Origin: Flavobacteriales bacterium | GTDB taxonomy: Bacteria; Bacteroidota; Bacteroidia; Flavobacteriales_E; Vicingaceae | Assembly (NCBI GenBank): GCA_029262875.1 | Contig: JAJCYO010000170.1 | Span: forward strand, 1-36,668 | Length of the DNA stretch: 36,668 nt | Direction of reading: 5' to 3' | In this document: one piece after another, positions 16,481-22,772 of the stretch | Position numbering within the stretch: the stretch's first letter is position 1 | Layout of the letters: the number at the start of each line of letters is the position of its first letter | Program-made: the position numbers and the translations under genes | Notes under the pieces: model-generated | What the model was told of the DNA's origin: nothing | Seen by the model: only the letters and a program-made list of their open reading frames with translations | Databases searched by the model: none

Positions 16481-16978
16481 TCATCCTGTAAGATTTGCGA
16501 ATGGCCTTTTGTGATGTTGTTTGACAAAGTCTTTCAGCAGTTGTCTTTCTATTTCTCTTGGATCATGCGCTGTTAATTTCCAACAAAATATCAGGTTGGG
16601 ATGGTTTTTTAATTGCCAAATGTACCTTCCTCCCCAATGTCCCACACTCTTCGTTTGTCCAAACCTTAAATATTGACCAATCCTTGAATTTAGCGTTGCC
16701 TTTCCAGCTAAACTTCCCGCTTTTCCTATATATACTACTTTAACACCTGAAACGACATTCAAAGCCAATTCATTTATAGAGACATTAGGATTTTTTCCTT
16801 TAAAATACCCTCCAACACCTTGGGAAAGAAATTCGGCATGCTCCGGATCGGCATCAATGATCAAATAAACGCCTTTCTCTTTTGGAATAGATTCTCTATT
16901 GCTCCATAATTCTTGAACCGTTTTAAACCCTTTAAACCCGTTCTTTTTGATGGCTGAAATGCTGTTAAAATTCATCAT
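16481..16978 (-). CDS. GIY-YIG nuclease-like protein with long insertion
   Basis: A 165-residue protein with the residues of the GIY-YIG fold: GVY at 36-38, YIG at 83-85, Arg99 in LNSRIGQYLRFG, Glu142/Glu144 in REIERQLLKDF, and Asn162 in RPFANLTG near the end. These match the catalytic arginine, metal-binding glutamate and C-terminal asparagine of the family. The GVY-YIG spacing is about 45 residues, compared with roughly 10-15 in most members, because of the insert HAEFLSQGVGGYFKGKNP and following. No DNA-binding domain is attached. The gene is 67 bp after the SPOR/TSP3 protein gene and its 3' end is 1 bp from that of the adhesin. The substrate is unknown; a DNA nuclease is a family-based inference. 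Confidence 0.7.
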   Translation of the reverse strand: MMNFNSISAIKKNGFKGFKTVQELWSNRESIPKEKGVYLIIDADPEHAEFLSQGVGGYFKGKNPNVSINELALNVVSGVKVVYIGKAGSLAGKATLNSRIGQYLRFGQTKSVGHWGGRYIWQLKNHPNLIFCWKLTAHDPREIERQLLKDFVKQHHKRPFANLTG

Positions 16979-17045
16979 TACTACTTTTGACTATAGCATT
17001 GGCTACCATAATTCCTAAAATAATTGCAATAAAGAAATAAGACTA

Positions 17046-19115
17046 TTACTCCGAAAGGATCTCTTTGGCCTTATTAACAGGAATTAGCTCTTCTTTATGA
17101 AGGGCGATAATAAATGCTCCTCCTATTCCATTTTCGACCATTTTAGCTTTAAATGCTTCAGCTTCTTCATAACTCGTGAACTCACCTCCAGCAGTATATC
17201 GAGTTAAACCACCTTCTAATTCTGTTTGCTCAACTCCCTCCGTTTCCATAAACTTACTTAACACCTCGGTTGGTAGTTGATTTTTATAGCTACCTATCTG
17301 AACCTTAAACTTAACAGAGGCTTTATCATAGCTTTTATCTTCATTAGGCCTAATATTTTCGACAGCCGAAGATTCTACACCAGCTTGTGATAATGGAATT
17401 CGTTTTCCATCCTTATATGCTACAATAAACGCATCTTCAACACCATAATCAACAGCCAAATCTATTTTCTTACTCGCGGCATCTTCCATTGTTTTAAAAG
17501 AACCAGTATAGAGGTATTTCCATAAGCCATCATCTGCCTTAATCTCCATAATATTGTTTAACCCATTAAGATAATTCTTAGATAAACGTTTAGAAAATGC
17601 TCCCAATTGAACCCTAAAAATTAATCCTTGAGAATTTACTGGGTCACTATCAACATTATCAACAGACATGTTATTGGCCGCATCTCCGACTGATTTAAAT
17701 GTTCCATCTTTCTCTTCCTCAATTACTATAGCCGCATCAAACCCTTCAGAAGTCAATTGCATCTTACGTTTTATCGCTTCGGGTAGGTTATCGTAATCTC
17801 CAACTGCAATTACTGTTAAACTATCACCAAATGTTTTTATTTCTACATCTGGAATACTTAAAAACTTATCCACTAAGTCTGCGTCAATAGCTTCTGTAAA
17901 CTCACCAACTTGCACTTTATACTTTTTCTTCTTCTTTCTCTTCTCAGCAGCAATAATTCTAGTCTCAGTATCTGAGAACATTCCTGTAGAATCTAAATAT
18001 CTTTGATAAGCTATGTATATCATAGTATCGGTCATTTCAACTCCATTTGGTGTCACAGGAGCTTTTTCACGTGTTTCTAACTCATCATCCTTATAGTTTG
18101 GAACGAAATCGCCATCTTTATCCAATGGGCATCCCTTTTCATCAACCTCAACTCCTGGTGGAGTCCAAGGGCATTCATCAATAAAATCAATAACCCCATC
18201 ACCATCTTCATCTTCGGTGTCATAGGCTAAATAATCTATATCTTCTTCAAATTCTTCTATTTCTTCTTTTTTCTTATGCTTTAAAAAGTTATAACTCACA
18301 GAAAAAGAGCTCATTAAAAATTTATCATTACCACCGTTTCCAGCCTGAGTTCCAATTCTTTCACCACCACTTTCTTCTGTTATATTATCAATTACATCTG
18401 TAAATGTAAAATGGAGAGATGTACCAACTGTAAAATCTATATTTTTAGTCATGTGCATCTTAGCACCTATCCCTAAAGGTATTGCAAAAGTTCTTTCTGG
18501 ATATTTTCCATATCCATCTACATTTAATTCTCTTAAATCTGTTTCATAGAAGTAATCTCGTTGTATTATGATAGCATTAGAGGCATTTGGGTCCGTTTCC
18601 GCAATGTTTCGAATGGAACCATCACTCCAGTAGTTGTACTCATTACCAAATTCATCGTACAAATCCGTTTTTGAATGAAATTCAACTGATTCAATTCCTA
18701 AAGATATAAATGGGCTAATTATTCTATCTTCTGGCAAAAATTGATCGAAATTATACATTAAAGCAAATCCACCAACAGTAATACTGGACCTGAAGTTAAG
18801 GTTTCTATTTATCGAGCGTTCATTTGCACTTAATGTTCCAAAAAGCACATAAAACTTAGCTGTTAAATAAGCATTTAATTGTTGTCTTACATGTAAATCA
18901 TAACCAATATTACTCACCAATGGATTTCCATAGTTTTCATCAAGTATATCTCCATAAAATTTGAACATCCCCACTCCTAACCCAACAGTAGGTCCATAAA
19001 TCATCTCTTGTGGAGCCTTCTCTTCAGGTTCCGCAATAGAATCATTCTCTTCTTGTGAAAACACAGAAGTGCAGAATAAAAACATAATTAACAAAAATGA
19101 TAATCGTCTTAGCAT
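17046..19115 (-). CDS. Outer-membrane barrel with Asp-rich repeats and three SPOR-like domains
   Basis: A 689-residue exported protein with signal peptide MLRRLSFLLIMFLFCTSVFS. An outer-membrane beta-barrel spans about 38-278 (SPFISLGIESVEF, NYWSDGSIRNIAE, RTFAIPLGIGAKM, VIDNITEESGG). A strongly acidic segment and a TSP type 3-like calcium-binding region follow at about 288-350 (EDEDGDGVIDFIDECPW, then CPLDKDGDFVPNYKD). Three SPOR-like repeats end the protein at about 398-468 (KYKVQVGEF), 498-576 (IFRVQLGAF) and 601-678 (KFKVQIGSY). SPOR domains bind peptidoglycan lacking stem peptides, so a link between outer membrane and wall is likely. In other Bacteroidota barrels the calcium repeats usually lead to an OmpA domain, which is absent here. 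The barrel is paralogous to that encoded at 20568-21878. Confidence 0.72.
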   Translation of the reverse strand: MLRRLSFLLIMFLFCTSVFSQEENDSIAEPEEKAPQEMIYGPTVGLGVGMFKFYGDILDENYGNPLVSNIGYDLHVRQQLNAYLTAKFYVLFGTLSANERSINRNLNFRSSITVGGFALMYNFDQFLPEDRIISPFISLGIESVEFHSKTDLYDEFGNEYNYWSDGSIRNIAETDPNASNAIIIQRDYFYETDLRELNVDGYGKYPERTFAIPLGIGAKMHMTKNIDFTVGTSLHFTFTDVIDNITEESGGERIGTQAGNGGNDKFLMSSFSVSYNFLKHKKKEEIEEFEEDIDYLAYDTEDEDGDGVIDFIDECPWTPPGVEVDEKGCPLDKDGDFVPNYKDDELETREKAPVTPNGVEMTDTMIYIAYQRYLDSTGMFSDTETRIIAAEKRKKKKKYKVQVGEFTEAIDADLVDKFLSIPDVEIKTFGDSLTVIAVGDYDNLPEAIKRKMQLTSEGFDAAIVIEEEKDGTFKSVGDAANNMSVDNVDSDPVNSQGLIFRVQLGAFSKRLSKNYLNGLNNIMEIKADDGLWKYLYTGSFKTMEDAASKKIDLAVDYGVEDAFIVAYKDGKRIPLSQAGVESSAVENIRPNEDKSYDKASVKFKVQIGSYKNQLPTEVLSKFMETEGVEQTELEGGLTRYTAGGEFTSYEEAEAFKAKMVENGIGGAFIIALHKEELIPVNKAKEILSE

Positions 19116-19167
19116 AAAAGTCTTAATCTATAACTGATACGAAGATAATAAATTAAAGATACAAAAA

Positions 19168-20550
19168 TTATTTATACCATTTTTGGTTAGAAATCATCAA
19201 CGCTTCCTGAACCGTAATTCTTTTACCAGAATTATAAGCTGTAACAAAGGCTGTTTTAACATTATTTCTAACATTATTTCTCTTATCTCGAGCGGATTTA
19301 TACTCTCCAAAAGATCCTACCAAGTATTTGATCCATCCTTCATGGTTTATAGTACTTACGTTATCTTGTAAGTTAAACTTAACTGCAAAGTAATTTGATG
19401 CAACCGTCTTGTGCCCCGCCCCAACCTGAACCTTGTATGTAACACCATTTTCTGGATTTGGAGTAGTTGTCACTTTATTATTTGAATTATCCGTAGTTGC
19501 TGGTTCTTCAGCTGCTGGTTCCTCCTGAGTTGGTTCTTCCGCAACAGGTTCTTCTATTACTGGCTCTTCCACAACAGGCTCCTCTACTACTGGTTCTTCT
19601 GCTATTGGTTCTTCCTGAGTTGGTTCTTCAGCAACTAACTGTTCAACATTTAACTCAAAATTAGAACCATCAATATTGTATTTACTTGTAACATCGTTTT
19701 CTAAATAAGAGTAATATCCTTTAATATTATAGCTTCCATTTTCTGTTTCTGAATTTGCTTCTATACTATAAACAACAGTATAGGTATCTCCTTTAGGAAT
19801 AGCCATCCATAATATTTTAACCTCATTTTCTTTAAAAGAAAAAACACCACCTTTAGAATCATCTTCGCTTGCGGTGAACCCTGGAGGGATTTGTTCTGTT
19901 ATTTTGGCAAACCCTTGTATCCCTTTTTTATCGATCTCTACAGTTACTTTGTATTTTCCATCCTCAACACTTTCGACTGTTCTATTACAATTAATTGTTA
20001 CTATCTCTATAACTGGTTCTTCTTCAGCAGGCTCCTCTTCAACTACAGGTTCCTCTGCTGGATCTTCAGTCGTAGGCTCTTCCTCTGCTGGTTCTTCTGG
20101 TATTGTTTCTGCAACAAGAGGTTCGCTAACTACAGAGAAATTTGCTGTAGGTATTTCTATATTTTTTCTTTCGCTTTCTGAAATAAAAGAAAACTTACCT
20201 CCTAAAGTAAAATCTCCAGAAGTGGTTTCATTCGGCTTTATTTTATAGGATATTGTGAATTCACTTTCGGCTGGAAGAGCCATCCATATGAATTTAACTT
20301 TATTATCTTTAAAAGAGAATGTAGCACCTTTTGTCTCAACAGGCTCTGCAGTAAAGCCATCAGGAAACACTTGTTGAACTTTAGCAAATCCTGTTATATC
20401 TTCTTTTTTGATCGTGATTTCAACAACCGCCTCTGTTCCTTGGGTTATAGAGTCGGGAAGTTTCTGAGTTACAGTTAAATCTCCAGTGAATATTAGTTGG
20501 TAAAAAAACAATCCAAGTACTTGGATCAATAGAATTAACTGTTTAATCAT
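19168..20550 (-). CDS. Two-repeat SPOR-domain protein with Glu-Pro spacers
   Basis: A 460-residue protein with an N-terminal hydrophobic signal or anchor (about 1-23). Two homologous beta-rich modules of about 118 residues occur at 25-142 and 185-303; both share GFAK, then PDGFTA or PPGFTA, FSFK, and IWMALP or LWMAIP. I do not recognise this module as a named family. They are separated by acidic Glu/Pro-rich spacers; the second spacer (308-352) is nine perfect EEPxx units. A SPOR-like domain follows at about 370-449 (YKVQVGAGH, WIKYLVGSFGEYKSA), ending like those of its neighbour (SGKRITV). The rigid spacers suggest a fibre or ruler between two layers of the envelope. It lies between two barrel genes, with gaps of 17 and 52 bp. 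Confidence 0.68.
   Translation of the reverse strand: MIKQLILLIQVLGLFFYQLIFTGDLTVTQKLPDSITQGTEAVVEITIKKEDITGFAKVQQVFPDGFTAEPVETKGATFSFKDNKVKFIWMALPAESEFTISYKIKPNETTSGDFTLGGKFSFISESERKNIEIPTANFSVVSEPLVAETIPEEPAEEEPTTEDPAEEPVVEEEPAEEEPVIEIVTINCNRTVESVEDGKYKVTVEIDKKGIQGFAKITEQIPPGFTASEDDSKGGVFSFKENEVKILWMAIPKGDTYTVVYSIEANSETENGSYNIKGYYSYLENDVTSKYNIDGSNFELNVEQLVAEEPTQEEPIAEEPVVEEPVVEEPVIEEPVAEEPTQEEPAAEEPATTDNSNNKVTTTPNPENGVTYKVQVGAGHKTVASNYFAVKFNLQDNVSTINHEGWIKYLVGSFGEYKSARDKRNNVRNNVKTAFVTAYNSGKRITVQEALMISNQKWYK
19495..19629 (-). repeat. 15-bp tandem repeat encoding nine EEPxx units
   Basis: Nine consecutive 15-bp units encode EEPTQ, EEPIA, EEPVV, EEPVV, EEPVI, EEPVA, EEPTQ, EEPAA and EEPAT. 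The first and seventh units code the same residues, hinting at duplication of a block. Unit number could vary between strains and change the spacer length. A shorter, less regular acidic/Pro spacer lies at about 20004-20100. Confidence 0.85.
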
Positions 20551-20567
20551 TTCATATTATTGTTGTG

Positions 20568-21878
20568 CTATTGATCAAAATAAAAATCTATTAAAGTATT
20601 AAGATCCTTAGCGGATAAATTATTTTCTCCTTCAAAGAAACCATCAATTGCGTTGGTTACTTCTTTTGCAGAGATATAGTTGTCTTTATCTGAATCTAAT
20701 GCCTGAAATTTTTCAGGGATAGTTGTATTACCAACTGAAGCACCATTATTTGAAGCTTCATACTGCTTTTGAATTTCTTCCATTTCCTCTTTTGATAAAT
20801 CTTCGGCAACAAACACTCTGTATTCTGTTTCAACAGAATCTTTCATTTTTTCTTGTGTTGCCATCATCTCTTCCGTTAATGTAATTCCATCCTTCGTCAC
20901 CAAAGATCCTTCCGGTGTATCTAATTCTTTATCTTTGTAATCAGGTACTCCATCTTTATCTCCATCTAAAGCACAACCTTTATTATCAACTTTTACACCT
21001 TCAGGTGTACTCTGGCATAAATCTTTATGATCAAAAACACCATCTCCATCACTATCGTCCTTATCTAAGTCAGCAAAATCAAAGTCTTTATACTTATCAT
21101 CTTTCCCACTTGATGTTGAAAAATTATACTGTAGACCAAAGGATGTATAAAACATTTTATCATTCCCTCCGTCAGCAACATTGTCTATGTAGTCAGTCAT
21201 TGTCAAAATATAAGCTGCAGAAATTCTTGCATCGATGTGCTTGGATAATTCAAACTTTAATCCAAACCTAATTGGGATTGTGAACGATGTCTTTGAATAA
21301 TTAGTAGTACTATCTTTTAAGGCTGTCTCATAGTCATAATCTCTTACTAAAACAGAAGATAATGTATCAGCTCCAGGAAAAGACTGAGACATATCTCTCA
21401 AAGTACCATCACTCCAATGATTATAAAATGCACCATTTGATGATAAATCTCCCTTTGGATCAAACGCAAGGTATCCAAATCCGAATGATAAATACGGAGA
21501 AAATAATGAATTTTCATTGATTATCTTCCCATTATCAAAATCTAATAGTAAATTCAAATCAATATTTGTTATGCTTGATTCGAAATTCAGAAACACACTA
21601 TTATCTAACTGACTTTTAGAAACTTTTCCAAACATTCCATTAACGGAAACTCCAAAGATGCTTCCAATCTTCTTTTCTAAGTAAAACCCATAAGCTGGTC
21701 TCCAGTATGTGTACATTGTCGCTCCACTTGATCCTTTGATGTCTCCCATGTAAGAAAGAGCACCACCATGAACTCCAATTGAAGGTATATATTTTAAGCC
21801 ATCAGACTTTTTTTCTTGACTGAAAACCATCCCTATTAATAGGAAAGTAATTGCGGATAATAAGGTAATCTTTTTCAT
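20568..21878 (-). CDS. Outer-membrane barrel with Asp-rich repeats and EF-hand tail
   Basis: A 436-residue exported protein with signal peptide MKKITLLSAITFLLIGMVFSQ. The barrel at about 28-254 shares landmarks with the 17046-19115 protein: SPYLSFGFGYLAF, NHWSDGTLRDM, the RDYDYET strand, FTIPIRFGLKF and YIDNVADGGNDK. A TSP type 3-like Asp-rich segment follows at about 265-320 (DKDDSDGDGVFDHKDLC, then DGDKDGVPDYKD). Instead of SPOR domains, the C-terminus has an EF-hand: DSDKDNYISAKE at 395-406 is a canonical 12-residue loop (acidic at 1, 3, 5 and 12), followed by a degenerate second hand. It is the first gene of the three-gene locus, behind the candidate promoter and palindrome at 21948-22012. 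A role as a calcium-responsive partner of the SPOR proteins is inferred. Confidence 0.7.
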   Translation of the reverse strand: MKKITLLSAITFLLIGMVFSQEKKSDGLKYIPSIGVHGGALSYMGDIKGSSGATMYTYWRPAYGFYLEKKIGSIFGVSVNGMFGKVSKSQLDNSVFLNFESSITNIDLNLLLDFDNGKIINENSLFSPYLSFGFGYLAFDPKGDLSSNGAFYNHWSDGTLRDMSQSFPGADTLSSVLVRDYDYETALKDSTTNYSKTSFTIPIRFGLKFELSKHIDARISAAYILTMTDYIDNVADGGNDKMFYTSFGLQYNFSTSSGKDDKYKDFDFADLDKDDSDGDGVFDHKDLCQSTPEGVKVDNKGCALDGDKDGVPDYKDKELDTPEGSLVTKDGITLTEEMMATQEKMKDSVETEYRVFVAEDLSKEEMEEIQKQYEASNNGASVGNTTIPEKFQALDSDKDNYISAKEVTNAIDGFFEGENNLSAKDLNTLIDFYFDQ

Positions 21879-21888
21879 AATTGTTAGA

Positions 21889-21908
21889 TTATTGCGTTAG
21901 TGCAATAA
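21889..21908 (-). other. Small stem-loop before the barrel/SPOR locus start codon
   Basis: TTATTGC (21889-21895) and GCAATAA (21902-21908) form a perfect 7-bp inverted repeat with a 6-base loop, ending 10 bases before the ATG at 21878. As RNA it would overlap the usual ribosome-binding zone and could modulate translation. A 5-bp hairpin, TTCGG/CCGAA, lies further upstream at 21923-21936. Confidence 0.35.
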
Positions 21909-21947
21909 AAATAAAACAAATATTCGGAATACCGAACTTTACAAACA

Positions 21948-21969
21948 GTTATTAACACGTGTTGATAAC
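21948..21969. promoter_or_regulatory. 22-bp near-perfect inverted repeat (candidate operator)
   Basis: The left arm GTTATTAACAC (21948-21958) and right arm GTGTTGATAAC (21959-21969) match as inverted copies at 10 of 11 positions, meeting at CACGTG. It begins about 6 bases after the predicted transcription start from the minus-strand promoter at 21981-22012, a usual place for a repressor site. No U run follows on either strand, so it is not a normal terminator. The outer 9-mers, TTATTAACA and TTATCAACA, differ by two and one bases from the DnaA box TTATCCACA, so DnaA binding is an alternative. Confidence 0.5.
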
Positions 21970-21980
21970 TAGCTTACCGA

Positions 21981-22012
21981 CAAATCTATCATATAAATAA
22001 AGTCATTAGAAA
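21981..22012 (-). promoter_or_regulatory. Candidate promoter of the barrel/SPOR locus
   Basis: On the minus strand TAGATTTG (21988 to 21981) matches TAnnTTTG exactly, with TTTC, one base off the -33 TTTG, 20 bp upstream (22012 to 22009). Transcription would start near 21975, giving a leader of nearly 100 bases that contains the 22-bp inverted repeat and two smaller hairpins. Confidence 0.38.
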
Positions 22013-22052
22013 AATTAGGAGTGCACTTATAAACGGGGAAATGTTAATAAAG

Positions 22053-22763
22053 TTAAAAGTTCGGCTTCAACAAATAATTGCTGTAGAAGTCGTCTATGCA
22101 TTTAACGGCATCATCTACATTGTCCACAAGCTTAAACAAATCAAGGTCTTTAGCACTGATATTATTTTCTGCTCCTAAAACAGTTTGCTCTATCCAATCT
22201 ACCAACCCTTCCCAGTAAGTTTTTCCAACAAGTACGATTGGAAATTTACCTATCTTGCCCGTTTGAATAAGCGTGAGTGCCTCAAAAAGTTCATCAAATG
22301 TTCCAAATCCTCCTGGCAAAGCAATAAATCCTTGAGAGTATTTCATGAACATTACCTTCCTAACAAAAAAGTAATCGAAATTCATAAGCTTGTCAGAATC
22401 AATGTATCTATTATTAAATTGCTCAAACGGAAGTTCTATATTTAATCCTGCTGATCTCCCTCCAGCTTCATAAGCACCTTTATTTCCAGCTTCCATAATC
22501 CCAGGACCACCTCCTGTAATAACTCCATAACCTTTTTCAGCTAATTTAGCAGCAATACCTTCAGCCATCCCAAAATACTTATTGTCTATTTTAGTTCGAG
22601 CCGAACCAAATATTGAAACGCAAGGACCAATTTTTGCCATCTTGTCAAACCCTTCCACAAATTCCGCCATCACTTTAAATATTATCCAGGAATCATTCGT
22701 TTTTATTTCGTTCCAATCTTTTTTCTTGAATTTTTTCTTTATCTTTTTTTCATCATCTGTCAT
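22053..22763 (-). CDS. LOG-family (TIGR00730) nucleotide phosphoribohydrolase
   Basis: A 236-residue Rossmann-fold protein with both signature motifs of the LOG family: GGGPGIME at 84-91 and PGGFGTFDE at 150-158, with Glu158 as the expected catalytic glutamate. Family members cleave nucleoside 5'-monophosphates to free base and ribose 5-phosphate. In plants they activate cytokinins; in bacteria a purine or pyrimidine monophosphate nucleosidase role is more likely. Older annotations as lysine decarboxylase are wrong for this group. A Lys-rich N-terminus (about 5-16) precedes the domain. It lies 9 bp after uvrA and ends the eight-gene minus-strand run. Nucleotide salvage after repair is one speculative link. 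Confidence 0.85.
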   Translation of the reverse strand: MTDDEKKIKKKFKKKDWNEIKTNDSWIIFKVMAEFVEGFDKMAKIGPCVSIFGSARTKIDNKYFGMAEGIAAKLAEKGYGVITGGGPGIMEAGNKGAYEAGGRSAGLNIELPFEQFNNRYIDSDKLMNFDYFFVRKVMFMKYSQGFIALPGGFGTFDELFEALTLIQTGKIGKFPIVLVGKTYWEGLVDWIEQTVLGAENNISAKDLDLFKLVDNVDDAVKCIDDFYSNYLLKPNF

Positions 22764-22772
22764 AATCTTCTT

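Noticed and set aside
16975-17040. Short minus-strand frame of about 25 codons with a hydrophobic stretch (FFIAIILGIMVANAIV) between the SPOR gene and the GIY-YIG gene
   Set aside because: It is preceded directly by two in-frame stops, has no ATG before the hydrophobic part, and would need an unusual start. It may be a chance frame or a gene remnant; not enough to call a peptide.
19495-19629. Direct repeats suggestive of a CRISPR or other array
   Set aside because: The 15-bp period stays in frame and encodes EEPxx units inside a protein; there are no unique spacers.
21948-21969. Reading the 22-bp inverted repeat as a terminator for the LOG gene
   Set aside because: Its arms meet without a loop, the stem is AT-rich and no T run follows on the minus strand; an operator or protein-binding site fits better.
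22053-22763. Annotation as lysine decarboxylase
   Set aside because: The PGGxGTxxE motif belongs to LOG-type phosphoribohydrolases; the old name comes from misannotation and there is no PLP-binding lysine motif.
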